Positions 11,258-21,761 of a stretch of DNA of 64,000 nucleotides are shown piece after piece. The position numbers were made by a program, and so were the translations under genes. The stretch covers positions 124,001 through 188,000 of the forward strand of contig OOIN01000028.1 of NCBI GenBank assembly GCA_900323505.1, written 5' to 3'. The notes under the pieces are model-generated. The model was not told where the DNA came from. It did no database searches and saw nothing but the letters and a program-made list of their open reading frames with translations. Source of the stretch: Ustilago trichophora. Lineage: Eukaryota > Basidiomycota > Ustilaginomycetes > Ustilaginales > Ustilaginaceae. Numbering within the stretch: position 1 is the stretch's first letter; the number at the start of each line of letters is the position of its first letter.

Positions 11258-12391
11258 ATGTCTGATTCGGGAGCCCAATCCTCCACCGTCACAATGGGCG
11301 ATCCGATGGTCGCCCGTCACCTACCTTCGTACACCGACGACCGTTTACCCGGCACCTACTTCCCAAATCCATCGCCTACCGGTCCATCGCCCTTCATGAC
11401 GTGGACCTACATCATCTCGGTTCTATCCCATGGCGATCTCGATCAACTCTTTCGCGATCCTGTATGCGATACCGCCTATCGCGCCTTTGCACCATCTGTA
11501 CGAGCGCAGCACAACGGGATCGAAAACTACATCCGTACCGTTCGTCTTGGCTGGGCTGCTGAAACTCAAACAGGCCCTCTTGGACCCAACATGCTCGATC
11601 GGCCGCAGAAAGATCTCTCTTCCATCCTTGCCAGTAACACAAATAGTGGTGTAAGCACACCCAACGGTACCCGTCTCCCCGTCGAAGCGGTGAAAGAAAC
11701 TTGGCCTGAGAAAGTTCTCCCACATCCTTCTCGAGCAGGAATCGTTTTGCGACACTTTGTAGCAGATGCACAAGAACCGGGTGAATACGGAGATGGATTG
11801 GTAAAGACCATCCCCAACGATTGGCCATATGGTGTTCCGGCGGGAAGCAGTCACTGGGTGGTCTGGTCCAAACTTCCCATCCTCCATCCTTCCCTCTTCG
11901 AAACCTCCGACACACCTTTCGACGAAGAGGTTAGAGGAGAGCTCTACAACTGCGTCACAGGAGACGGCATAAGAGGTTTTACCGGCTTCACGCCTCACTC
12001 ACCCACCAATCCAACCTACCAATGGCAAAACGGAGAGATAGCTGAGATCCTCGGCTCCTACTCACAGTCCAAACTCGCCGAAGAACCCAAAGGTCGCAAT
12101 AAAACTTTGACGAGAGAATTGATCGCAAAAGCTCACTCTTGGGCTGCGAGACATGTCACAGAGTATATCGAAAAGACTTGGTCAACGGAAAAATTCCAAA
12201 CCGCTTGGTTCTGTAATCCTCCCAACTTGAGGACTGTGCCTGGGTTGAGTCATTTCCAGTAAGTTTCACCCAAGTGTTGCTGTATGAGGGACGCAGAAAA
12301 GAGTTGCTGACTTGCTGTTTTGGTGTATTGTCATTTGATCTCGGTTAGTGTGATTGTTAGAGAAAGGGATGCAGACGAAACGTCTGGCTAA
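11258..12391 (+). CDS. DUF3605-domain protein, two exons
   Basis: Exon 1 is 11258-12258 and exon 2 is 12349-12391; the 90-nt intron has a GTAAGT donor and a GGTTAG acceptor. The joined frame is 1044 nt, giving 347 residues. Read without splicing, the frame stops directly after LSHFQ. Splicing instead gives GLSHFHVIVRERDADETSG, which restores the usual end of this family (HFHV...). Family features visible are PFMTWTYIISVLSHGDLDQL near the N terminus, NDWPYGVPAGSSHWVVWSKLPI in the middle, and FCNPPNLRTVPGLSHFH at the end. DUF3605 proteins are widespread in fungi and of unknown function. No signal peptide or membrane segment is seen. Confidence 0.87.
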
Positions 12392-12631
12392 GACGATTTT
12401 TGGAAGCGATTTCGCGATCGACGGATTCTTGGCTAGAACTCTTCCGCCGCAACTCGATAGAGAAGGGTTCATGACGTTATACACATACATAGACGCTGTT
12501 TGGACTTGTTTGCAATGAAAAAAACAGAATAGAACATACCATACTCTCTCAATACAAGGATCTATCGCCATCGTATTGCTACTCTGATTTCTACACGAGG
12601 TTGAATCTATCTAACACCTAGGCTTCACCGT

Positions 12632-14521
12632 CTAGGCGAGCATAAACGTCTTTACCAAGTCATCAACTTGCCCTTTGACTTGACCGGGGAAGTTCATATA
12701 TGCAAAAACGTGATGCCAATCCACGCACTCTACAAGGCTCACTTTCACCTTATCGTTCGCTTTCTCCCTACCATCCTCCGAGCTTGACTGGTCAACGTGA
12801 TTCAGATCCAAAAGGTTGCGTGTGAACAACCGAATCTGATCAATAAAGATCTCTCCCGATCCTGCCGTCACCAGCACCTCCAACTCCTCCTCTTCCTCCT
12901 TTGGCCTTAACAACCTCAGCGCCTGGGCAAGGTACCTGTTCTCCCTTGCGTCCAGACCCATGCTGAAGAGCGGGTGAAAGGCGCCCAACTCGACAATTGT
13001 TTCTGGCAACTCCTCCGCCAAGCGGCCCAATTCTCTCTGGAAGTGCTCACCCTCTTCTATCTCGGCAGAAAGGTGATACGGATCGATATCGTACCGTGCA
13101 GCAATGGGATCAACGTTAGCTCTTCCCAAAGATTCATGTCTCGAGACAAGCTGAGGATTTGTACGGCCAGGAATGGGGATAAAGTGCCGCAAATAATTGT
13201 CTCGCGCAAGACTGCACATATAAGCCGAGATAATGTCGACTCCTTGGTTGGCGGTAAAGCTTTCACCTTGTAGAGTTAGATCGGTCATAGGACTGTGAAG
13301 GACGAGCTTTTTGGCTCTTCCCAGACCCATTTCTCCCTCCTTTCGACTGCAGTCCAACGCACTCAGATAGAGTTGTAGACTAAGCGCCAGTCCTCCACCA
13401 GCACTATCGCCCATCAGGATGACGTTTTCGGGTCTGAATCGTAGCCTCTTGGTGACGTAGATCCATGCCGCGAGTGCATCCTGCAATGCTGCTGGAAAAG
13501 CGAGGTTGTCCTTGGTGGCTTTGCGAAAGTTGACTCCGAGGACACGGAGGGACGTTTGTCGGCAGACCGTCCACGAGAGAGGTCCTTGGGGAGCGTGACC
13601 GGAATGATAGCCTCCACCGACGAAGAAGAGGACCATGCGCTCGGAGGGGGAGATAGCAGGGCCAGAACCGATGCCAGAGAGATCGTTGCCAGGCTTGACG
13701 GAGGTGACATGTGCATGGGCTACTGAAGATGCGACTGATTTCCATAGCCAAAAGGCTGGGACAGGGACTGGGTCGACGGAGAAGGCGGATCCGCGGATGG
13801 CGCCTCGGAGTACTTCGAGCGGTATGCCTTCTTTGATAGCGTCATAGGGGAGAGGTTCAGGTGCGGTGTCGGCAGAAGGGGGTGAGGTAGCTTGTGCGGC
13901 ACGCTCGACGAAGGCCTTCTTGGTAGAGTTGTTGGTGGATCTTTTGCGCAGCCCGTCTTTTGAATCTTCCGAGCTGGATTCGTGCCCGTTGATGACCGGC
14001 TGAGGGGCTGTTTCCGTCGGTAATGGTGGAAGAGTGACACCCTCCGCATCGATACACCAACCCTCATGACCTCTTCCGAACAATCGCCTACTCATCGCCG
14101 GAACCGTTCTCTCCTCCCTCCACCCCATTCCTTTTGGCGTTCCGTACACCAGTGCCCAGAAAAGGCTACCCACCAGTGGAACACCAACCGTCTGGCCTAC
14201 ACCCCAGCTCGGGAGCCTTGTCGGAAACTTTCCCCTGCCATATCCCTTCTCGAGCCATGTCGCCTTTGGATAGATCGCATGAGACACGAGCGCGGCGGTA
14301 ATGTGCAGCGGAAACACCAACAGAAGCACGTAAATGAGCCTGAGAATCGAGATGAAGCTGGAAGACAAGGTATGTTCGAGCGTCTGATGATGTCGTGGTG
14401 GAAACAAGCGCTGTTCCAGACGTGGGAAAGGCGTCGGGTGGTATATCGACCACGAAGGGACCTCCAGATAAGAGTGATGTCCCGAGATCGTCTTCACCAT
14501 CGCGGGCGACGAGCAGATCAA
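12632..14521 (-). CDS. Alpha/beta hydrolase of the hormone-sensitive lipase type, membrane-anchored
   Basis: The protein has 629 residues. The start is ATG 14521; M8 is an alternative. A hydrophobic segment at about residues 54-80 suggests an N-terminal signal anchor. The nucleophile elbow GDSAGG lies at 371-376 (Ser373), preceded by an alternating VNFRKATKDNLAFPAALQDALAAW block typical of the HSL family. The oxyanion motif normally reads HGGG; here it is VGGGYHSGH (301-309). The likely acid lies in VTAGSGEIFIDQ and the catalytic His in DWHHVFAYM near the C terminus. A disordered Ser/Thr-rich insertion occupies about 170-225. Family enzymes cleave carboxyl esters such as acylglycerols or steryl acetates; the substrate here is unknown. 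The gene converges with the DUF3605 gene, leaving 240 bp between the stops. Confidence 0.85.
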   Translation of the reverse strand: MICSSPAMVKTISGHHSYLEVPSWSIYHPTPFPRLEQRLFPPRHHQTLEHTLSSSFISILRLIYVLLLVFPLHITAALVSHAIYPKATWLEKGYGRGKFPTRLPSWGVGQTVGVPLVGSLFWALVYGTPKGMGWREERTVPAMSRRLFGRGHEGWCIDAEGVTLPPLPTETAPQPVINGHESSSEDSKDGLRKRSTNNSTKKAFVERAAQATSPPSADTAPEPLPYDAIKEGIPLEVLRGAIRGSAFSVDPVPVPAFWLWKSVASSVAHAHVTSVKPGNDLSGIGSGPAISPSERMVLFFVGGGYHSGHAPQGPLSWTVCRQTSLRVLGVNFRKATKDNLAFPAALQDALAAWIYVTKRLRFRPENVILMGDSAGGGLALSLQLYLSALDCSRKEGEMGLGRAKKLVLHSPMTDLTLQGESFTANQGVDIISAYMCSLARDNYLRHFIPIPGRTNPQLVSRHESLGRANVDPIAARYDIDPYHLSAEIEEGEHFQRELGRLAEELPETIVELGAFHPLFSMGLDARENRYLAQALRLLRPKEEEEELEVLVTAGSGEIFIDQIRLFTRNLLDLNHVDQSSSEDGREKANDKVKVSLVECVDWHHVFAYMNFPGQVKGQVDDLVKTFMLA

Positions 14522-15687
14522 TGCTGCAGTGCTGATGCTCAGGAATAGAATTTGAGCGTTAGATGGTGGTGAGAAGACTGAACCGCTTCAAGAAGAAGCT
14601 CTGGATGCAGAGGTGACAAATGCGGCTATCTAAACCCTAGTTATCACATGGGTCATTCGTGGATGGTTGGTTGTCCTCGCTAAAGGCGAAAGCGAAAATC
14701 TGACGTACACCGTGCAGCCACGCGCAGCCACGCCACAAGCCAAGGGCCCACGTTTGATCGCAGGCGCCTGAACCCCAGGACAGCCCGTGCGTCGGGGTTC
14801 GGCTGTCAGGGTCTGCGTAAGCTCAGAAATCCCGACTTCGACATTTCTTCTGGTTTTGGTTGCTGAACATTGATGGCAAATTGCGGGAAGAAATGCTAGC
14901 TTCCAAGGAAGTCATGCTGCTCAGGATCGTCGTAGGCGACGATGTTTCTGATGTTGGCAGGCGATGGTTGTGTTTGAGGTGGGAAGGTTGCGCGGAATCA
15001 AGCAGAGGATTTTGCGTGCTGCAGAGGTGGGCGTTGGAGAGGACAGGTTGGCTACAGTGTTGCATGTCCCCTGAATGGCGAGTTGGTTTGTGGTTGCGAG
15101 CACCTCATACTCAGCCTACAAATGAGCCGCAATGATGGGAGAGATCCTTTAGGATTGCGAAGAAAAGCAGGACGAATCAACGCCGAGACGCGGAACACGA
15201 TCGCAAGAAAGCCTCTCGCACCTCACGCCAAACCGCATCAATGGGAGATCAAAAGGAAGAGTGGGTGGCTGACAGAGGCTGCAAGCTCACCGCCCCACTT
15301 GCAAACTCAGCACGGGGAGCGATTTCATCTGGTGGATGCGGAAGGCTGGCCGAGAATCCACGTCTCTCTGAAGGCGAATGAGGTCGAGCTCGGGTGGGAA
15401 TGAATAGCTACGCTCATCAGACCATTTCTCCTTACCACCACACGTCTCCGCTCCTGCTAGCTGCTCAAGAGGGGCAAACACACCTATATTCTCGGTACTG
15501 CTCGTCCATGCTGGCCACACTTTGAATATACCGATCATCCACTCTCTTTTCATTTCACTCTCCCACAGTCCTTTCGCGGTCGTATAGCTCTGAGTATCGA
15601 CTTGTAGCACGCGACACAGCTCGTCTGTTCTCGAAACGATTAGTATCAAAGAATCGTCACGTACTTCTTCCGTCCAAGCTATTAACA
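14522..15687. other. Intergenic region marking the left border of the secreted-protein cluster
   Basis: Only short, overlapping and unconvincing frames are seen. The region is the shared upstream area of the divergently transcribed hydrolase and the first secreted protein gene. Confidence 0.5.
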
Positions 15688-16644
15688 ATGCGATTCTACG
15701 CCATCCTCACCATCTTCTTCCTCACCATCGGCCTGGCCCGCTCTGAAGACAAGCGATCTAAAGAGTCAGTCCCTCCACCCGCTGGACGAGCCCTTCTATA
15801 TCGCTCTGCAAACCTGCAAGATTATGACTATCCTGCCTGGGCTCGTGCCGACTTTGACACCCGCCTACACAGGCACAAGACCTTGTCCATCCTTGGTCCA
15901 CCCGGATTTTGGACCGAACCTTCCTTGCGCGCCCACTATCGAGAGACACTTCGCCTGCGCTACCATCCTGATCTTTTTCCGAGGCCACCACCGTTCGAAG
16001 ATTGGCTGAAAGAGCAGAAGCTCATCCGAGCCATCGCCTTGCATTCCGACTCGATCAAGCTCGAGACTGGACGACCCAATGTCAAGCAGGAAGCGCTCAT
16101 GCTCCATGAAATGCATCTGGGCGAACTGACCTTCTTGCTCAGGCAGACACAGATCGCCGCAGCTATCAGGTATGCCAAATTGTCCGAGGCCTGGTTACGC
16201 TTCGAGAAGGCAATGTACAGATACTGGGGATCCTTCCTAGCCGTCAGCCAGGGCGAGGTGACCGACGCACATTGGAGAGAATTGTTGAGCTACCTGAACA
16301 GCTTAACTAAGGAAGGCCAAGAGGACGAAAGGCTATTGATGAAGATTGGACCTGAAAAAATGGCGTTGCTGAGAGACGCACAGCTAGGCCAGAGAGTAGG
16401 GGGGAAAGGCGACTGGAGACAGATCATGGTCGAAGAGGGTGAAGGGCAGAGTAGCAGCCTGAGGAGGGAACAGAGCGAGCCAGGAATGAGCTCTACCTTA
16501 TCGCAGCCCAGAGGGGAGTTGAGGGCCGGACTGCAAAGCTCCACTCCCAGACGATGGCCACACACTCCACAGCTTCCTTCGGGCTCCGAAGGGGAATCTG
16601 TAGAGCGTCTGCGAGAGGTTTTTACTAAAGACCTTCACATCTAG
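15688..16644 (+). CDS. Secreted protein, candidate effector, single exon
   Basis: The protein has 318 residues and starts with an evident signal peptide (MRFYAILTIFFLTIGLARS). This is followed by EDKR|SKES, a possible Kex2-type site at residues 22-24. The rest is soluble and helix-prone, with a Pro-rich stretch near residues 105-112 and a Ser/Arg/Pro-rich tail from about 250. It has no Cys in the mature part as far as I can read. I find no known domain. It differs from the following genes in lacking the family intron and in length, so it may be a distant relative or an unrelated cluster member. Its position at the left edge of a run of secreted orphans makes a role in host colonisation plausible. 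Confidence 0.75.
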   Translation: MRFYAILTIFFLTIGLARSEDKRSKESVPPPAGRALLYRSANLQDYDYPAWARADFDTRLHRHKTLSILGPPGFWTEPSLRAHYRETLRLRYHPDLFPRPPPFEDWLKEQKLIRAIALHSDSIKLETGRPNVKQEALMLHEMHLGELTFLLRQTQIAAAIRYAKLSEAWLRFEKAMYRYWGSFLAVSQGEVTDAHWRELLSYLNSLTKEGQEDERLLMKIGPEKMALLRDAQLGQRVGGKGDWRQIMVEEGEGQSSSLRREQSEPGMSSTLSQPRGELRAGLQSSTPRRWPHTPQLPSGSEGESVERLREVFTKDLHI

Positions 16645-17533
16645 AGTCGGTCTTTCGAGCACATTGGCTAGCATCTCACGGTTTTGTCTCTTGAATCATA
16701 GTATGCAGTCGTTATATCTTTCCAATTTGGCACGCTGTCAATCACAACGCTTGTAGAGAGCATGTATTGCAGTGCAAATCTTGAGCAGTACTGATGAGGA
16801 AGCTTCGATATCTATCGGATCAGGTCTCGCGATATGAGCAGCGTCACAGTATTCCCATTCTTCCCAACCCACCACTCCCCACCCCACTACCTCCCTTGGT
16901 CTCATCAGTGTTGGACTTTTCCTTGGGCCGAGCCCATCCATTTCATATTTGCCCCACCATCAGCGCCTAGGCCACCCAACCGCTCAGCTGAAGCACCTAC
17001 CAGTCTCGCCCTTGAAGATCCCTCCGATCTCTCCTTTCGACCACCACCATCCACACTTTTCCCCATTCATTGTGTGTACCAACATGCACTTCCTCCTGAA
17101 CTCCGTCGCGCAGCGAAAGCAAGAGCTGCCTTCCTGTCGGCTGTTGGTCTGGGTGTTGGTGGTACTGGCCGCATCACTGCCAAAGACACCTTTTCAGCCA
17201 GGACCAATTCACGATGCTTCCAAGGGGAGCTACCTCGCTCGAGGTTGGAAATGAGGGTCTTACTTCGGCTCGCGCTCTCTCGCTTCTGCAAATTTCAACA
17301 ACCGACTACCCTCAGACTGTCGTCACATATCGATCCCGATCGACGCTCTTGAACTCATACCACCCCTCCTCTCTTGTCATCTTCAAACAATTGAAGATTC
17401 GTCGCCCCACAATCTGTGGCTAAATGATCACATCCACAACGTCGACTTTTTTGTAAACGTGAACTGTGCTTCTAAGACGAGTGCTTTAGCGTCTACCCCC
17501 ACTGCTTCTCTTCGAGCGTCGGAAGCCTGGTGC
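16645..17533. other. Convergent intergenic region
   Basis: Proline-rich open frames occur on the plus strand between 16834 and 17352, but none has a clean signal peptide plus a splice structure. I see no supported gene. Confidence 0.4.
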
Positions 17534-18787
17534 TTAGAGATGGAAATCGGACCAAATCTCCGGAACAATCCTCCGAAGAATCGACTCGACGTCTTTCAAC
17601 AGCTTCTGATCATGTTGTGCCCTTTCTGTTATCGTCTGCGTGGCTTCCCTCGGATAACCGTCCGAGAGTGTATCCGGGTCTCTCCAGTTGTTGAAAGGCG
17701 TACGCAAGGTATTCCATTCCTCTTCGGTTAAACCAACCCTGTTGTGCCTCAGCAGCGACCTGCTTAGCAGCAATTCCAAAGTGATGTCCGTGTTAGTGCG
17801 TGTTGCTTCAGGAAACGAGAGAGGTAGTAGAAGTTGCTGCGAACGTGCTTACAGTTTGACATGATTCAGCTGATCAATGCGCTTCTGAAGCATCAATCCA
17901 GCACCGGGATAAAACGTGCCATCAGCGACTGTCCGTGGAAGTGATTGGTCGAGGTGCACGTCGCGGTATTGATTCCACAGTTCGAGCGCCTCAGCACGGC
18001 TCATCTGAGGCAGTTCCGACCCCAATGGCACGGCTCCATGAAACGATACCGAGCCATGCCCTTCATTTTGGCGAAACTGTGGTAGGGGGTCTCCGTGAGT
18101 TGTTGACGTGTCAGGCAAAGTGGGAATGACCCTCGGTTCACCTTGACCGATTACGATGCCCCGCAGATTAGGCGTCGTACGGCTAGTTCCTACAACTTTC
18201 TTCCTGAATGATGACGAAGAAGAAGCGGCCCCATCGCCTTTACGTTTCGATCCAGCCAGCTTGGGACCTTTACCTTTGTCGCCCACATTGGCTACCTCAG
18301 ACCTGACCCAAGGCTCTCTCCCAGGCTGGGCAAGCGGTGCCATCCTGCCGCTCTGTGGGAACGGGGCTGAGGGAACGTCGTACACCCGAACTGGAGGAGC
18401 AGGTCTTCCATCATGGACTAGAGGAACAGTCTCTTCGTTACGACCGGGAGACATACCAGATGGAGCGAGTGCTAACATTCTCCCGTACTCAGCATGAATC
18501 CGAGCTCGCTCAGCTTGGAGTGTCGTGGGCGGGAACGAGCTGAGAGGGCGAAGCTGCCGCACCGGAGGGGGGCGCATCGGAACGCTATGGCCAGCACTAG
18601 CAGACCGTGCAAAAGGCGCGGGTGGTGCCAGGCTCAGCTCCAAGTCAGTCCTTGTTCGAGGTGAGGGTGGCGCCAGGCTCAGATCCAAGTTGGTGTCATC
18701 ATCAGTCCTTTTCTCGAGAGCCCAAGCCAGCGTGGCGAAGAACACCACGCAGGCAGGAAGGAGAATCCGGCAAAGGAGTCTGACCAT
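17534..18787 (-). CDS. Two-exon secreted effector candidate with two EAR-like LxLxL motifs
   Basis: Exon 1 is 18787-17853 and exon 2 is 17759-17534; the 93-nt phase-2 intron is GTAAGC...CTAAC...CAG. The joined frame codes for 386 residues. The signal peptide (about 1-23) is followed by LEKR, a Kex2-type site at 26-27. Directly after it come LDLSL (34-38) and LELSL (49-53), each followed by APP. LxLxL is the plant EAR consensus. The middle is Pro/Ser-rich and basic (KGKGPKLAGSKRKGDG, NLS-like). The C-terminal module reads RIDQLNHVKLSLLRHN...WNTLRTPFNNW...KLLKDVESIL and is shared with the neighbouring genes. The closest local paralogue is the gene at 19345-20407. It is likely secreted and possibly acts in host cells (inference). 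Confidence 0.85.
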
Positions 18788-18845
18788 GGTAGAGGTAAGG
18801 TTCTGTTTGAGTTACAAAAGTCGAGCAAGTGCTCGCGAGAACCTC

Positions 18846-18853
18846 TATTTATG
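18846..18853 (-). promoter_or_regulatory. TATA-like element
   Basis: CATAAATA on the minus strand lies about 60 bases before the ATG at 18787. Confidence 0.5.
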
Positions 18854-19126
18854 GCCGCGAAAGGCACAGCCTCAGCTCAGGTTTCTTTATAACGCTGGTG
18901 GGTTGAAGGCTCCCAAGATGAAGCGCGAGTGGAAACGTTGAGCATGGTGTCGTGACAGCCATTAGGGTGGAATTAAATCCTAGCTAGGCTCCACCGGCCG
19001 AGGTCTTCTCAGCTTTGAAAGTTCCCACTATCTTACTGCTCAGGTACGATTTTGCGGCTGCATGTGCAGCAGCCTCTCATCTAACCTACGCAGATTGGCT
19101 GCATTGCTCCACTTATCTGCATTATG

Positions 19127-19148
19127 TACAGTACAGTACTGTACTGTA
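19127..19148. repeat. Perfect 22-nt TACAGTA-type palindrome
   Basis: TACAGTACAG followed by its complement around a central TA reads identically on both strands. Confidence 0.9.
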
Positions 19149-19344
19149 CTGTATGTATTGCCTGCAGTCATAGTTTGCCTAGCAGATGAGCTGGACAAGG
19201 AGTCGTGTGGGAGAAAGAATGATCACATTCACCACATCTATTCTCTTTGAACATCATCTATAATGCTTAGACGATCGAACCGCAGCGCTTACCCAATATG
19301 ATGCGCGAGATAGACTTGGTGCGAGGGAGACGTGGCGGCCGGCT

Positions 19345-20407
19345 TCAGGCCATTGCAGGAGCGATCTTTTGAAGAATTGACTCGACATCTTTCAGCAGCT
19401 TTCGATCCTGATCTTCTATTCTGAAGACTCTCTCGCTGGCTCTAATCTGATAGCCCCGGGCGATGTCTATCTCAACTTTCCAGTCGCTGAAAGGCTTCCT
19501 CAACGTGACTTCTTCCCCTTGATTGAGTACGTGGCTGTTGTGCTTCAACAATGACCTGCCACCCACCAATGCGAGATACAGTGTTGACGTCAGTGTCGCG
19601 CTTGTGCTTCAGAGAGAATGAGGAAGAAGATAGGAAAGGTAAAACATACTCTTTAATGAGGTTCAGCAGGTCAATACGTTCTTGAAACTTTTCGGCAGCC
19701 CAGGGAAAGAATGCACCCTGATGGGTTACACTTGGCAGCGATTTGCCGAGGTAGGTGCTACTGTAACGTTCCCACTGCCTGGAAGCGTCAGAAAGACTGG
19801 CTTGAGCGTCAGAAAGACTGGCTTGTTTTGGTTCAGAGTCCAAGCGCCGAGCTCTAGACGATGCGGTCGAGCCCTGTCCTGTGTTGGGATGTACGTTGCC
19901 AGTCTGAGGCATCGATGTGTCAAGCAAACCCGGTACGTACTTCGCACCACCTTGACCAATTCCGTTTCCCTGCGAGTCAAACATCCGCAACGTCGTACTA
20001 GGTGGAGATTCTCGCAACTGAGCCGGAGGAAGAGTTCTTCCATAATAGGCATCGGGGGGAAGACGGCCTGTTTCAATTCCATGTCGAGGCAATGCGAAGG
20101 TACCCTGTGAGTCTTCTTGTGACCGAATGAAACCGCCCTTGTTGTTAGACATACCAGGAGGAAAAAGCTGACCTTGGACCCTAGACTGAGCTTGAATGGC
20201 AGACGACTGTGTTTGACGAAGGTGCGTTGCCTTAGTGTTCAGCACGGGACTAACATGGCTAGCGCTAGCCGGCCGAGGTGGTCCGGGCGGACCCAACCTC
20301 AGGTTCAAATCGAGGTCATCGTCGGCTCTCTTTCGCAAAGCCCCAGATAGCGTGGCGAAAACCACCAAGAAAGCAGAAAGCTTTATTTTCCCAAAGAAGT
20401 TAACCAT
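19345..20407 (-). CDS. Two-exon secreted effector candidate with an EAR-like LDLNLRL motif
   Basis: Exon 1 is 20407-19650 and exon 2 is 19555-19345; the 94-nt phase-2 intron starts GTATGT and ends GGCAG. The joined frame codes for 322 residues. The signal peptide (about 1-23) is followed by LRKR|ADDD (Kex2-type site 26-27) and then LDLNLRL (32-38) plus GPPGPPRP, a strong EAR-like motif. The linker is Gln/Ser-rich and includes a duplicated SLSDAQASLSDAS stretch. The C-terminal module (RIDLLNLIKESLLKHN...LRKPFSDW...DRKLLKDVESILQKI) closely matches the gene at 17534-18787, so the two are tandem paralogues. A TATA element (20473-20479) lies about 70 bases before the ATG. Confidence 0.85.
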
Positions 20408-21172
20408 GATGTAGACAAGGTTGTGAATGATATGCAGTGGCAGAGGTCAAAGCTGTTCCCGCAAAGAGCCACATTTATAGCTACGAGCGGAATAACTTAG
20501 TCTCAGACATCTGCATGACGCTGATGGCATCAAAAGCTCTAGAAATGAAGTGATGATGGCAATGTCGAGTTTTTTGCCATGACAACCAAGTTGGAATTGA
20601 GCCTCGAGCGGGATCTCAACGGTCGAGGCCTACCTCGACCGTGAACCCCACCAACTGAGGTAAAACTATTATGTGAATGCGCATGCAGCGACGTTTCTCT
20701 TCCGCTCTTGTTGCTCCTTTTGTCTGCATTGAAAGATCTTTGTCAGATTGATGAGTCACAGCGTGTGAGGAGACGAGCTGCGCAAGGACATAGGGCTCGC
20801 GTGGGAGAGCGTGAAATATCCTTGGGTAACACGTCAGCACTTTCGTCTGTCATACCCGTTCCGCTGATGGTACGTTCGGTTGTTCGTTCGGTTGTTCGGA
20901 TCGTGGAAGTGAAATTCAAGAGCGGCATTCTGGGAATCGTGGATTTGGGTTCATTACCCCGTGGAGGCTGTTGCTACTGTCCAATGCCCGATTTATGAAG
21001 CCCGAAGCTGGCCACGCACCCAAAGCCTGGAACTCAGTCAAAGATGACAGAAATGTATCACTTTCGTGCTAGGATCTACAGTATTAGGCATTGTTGGAGG
21101 ACAAAAAAAAACGCGGAGATAGTGTAGATTTCGAAACCTGGAAGATTGCTCATGGACAGTACTTTCAGAAAC
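20408..21172. other. Intergenic region
   Basis: It contains a short direct repeat of GTTCG/GTTCGGTT near 20873-20897 and an A8 run near 21104. No gene is supported. Confidence 0.4.
20473..20479 (-). promoter_or_regulatory. TATA box
   Basis: TATAAAT on the minus strand lies about 70 bases upstream of the start at 20407. Confidence 0.55.
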
Positions 21173-21761
21173 CTATCTTCGGGGAACCACATCAGGCAGA
21201 TGCATAGCGACATCCTCCAGGACACTCTCCACCTGCGAGACTAGCATCTTCTCTTGCTCCAATCTGGTCTTCAGCATGTCTCTACCTGGGAAGTCGGTCT
21301 TCATCATTGATTCGTCCCACTGAAAGAATGGTCTCGACAGGACGTCTCGCTGCTGCTCCGTCAGCGCATTCCACGTGTCCGGATTCCGGCGTGCCCATCT
21401 TCCATCGACACAGAGGTGTGCGCTTTTGAGTGTAAGCTCTTACTGTGACCAACGTCAAAAAAACAAAGAAGGAGGGGCAGCGTGCGACTCACGAGCGGTA
21501 GGTATCTAGCCTTTCAAGACGTTCCTGAAAGGGACGGAGCTTTTCGAAAAGCTCTGCCTGATTCCATCTACCTCTGGATGGCCAGACAGGCGCATTTTTA
21601 TGCTGTTCAGTTGCAACATACTGCCGCCACCACTCAGCGGCGCGGCCGTCCAGTCCTGTCGTAGCTGGGCTGGAGGGCAGCATCGGAGCGGCAGAGCTCG
21701 GAATGATTGAAGAGGCCGCAGACATCGCGGCGACGAGCTTGATGAGAACGAGGAGCTTCAT
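21173..21761 (-). CDS. Two-exon secreted effector candidate (164 aa)
   Basis: Exon 1 is 21761-21493 and exon 2 is 21398-21173; the 94-nt phase-2 intron has a GTGAGT donor and a GGAAG acceptor. Exon 2 has no start codon of its own and shows up only when read as a spliced exon. The joined frame is 495 nt. The signal peptide is MKLLVLIKLVAAMSAASS, with AAP near the probable cleavage site. The module then reads WWRQYVATEQ...FQERLERLDTYRS, and exon 2 continues WARRNPDTWNALTEQQRDVLSRPFFQW...KMLVSQVESVLEDV. The pattern L-x-x-PF-x-x-W and a closing ...VESVL helix matches the two preceding genes. No Kex2-type KR is seen after the signal peptide. Confidence 0.82.

Larger units (their letters stand above)
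18788..19344. other. Intergenic region with a perfect 22-nt palindrome
   Basis: It contains the promoter of the gene ending at 18787 and the 3' flank of the next. A perfect palindrome made of TACAG/CTGTA units lies at 19127-19148. No gene is supported. Confidence 0.5.

Noticed and set aside
17084..17254. A 56-codon plus-strand frame with a hydrophobic stretch (CRLLVWVLVVLAASL)
   Set aside because: The hydrophobic part starts about 18 residues in, there is no splice partner, and it sits in a run of overlapping Pro-rich frames. Not enough for a gene call.
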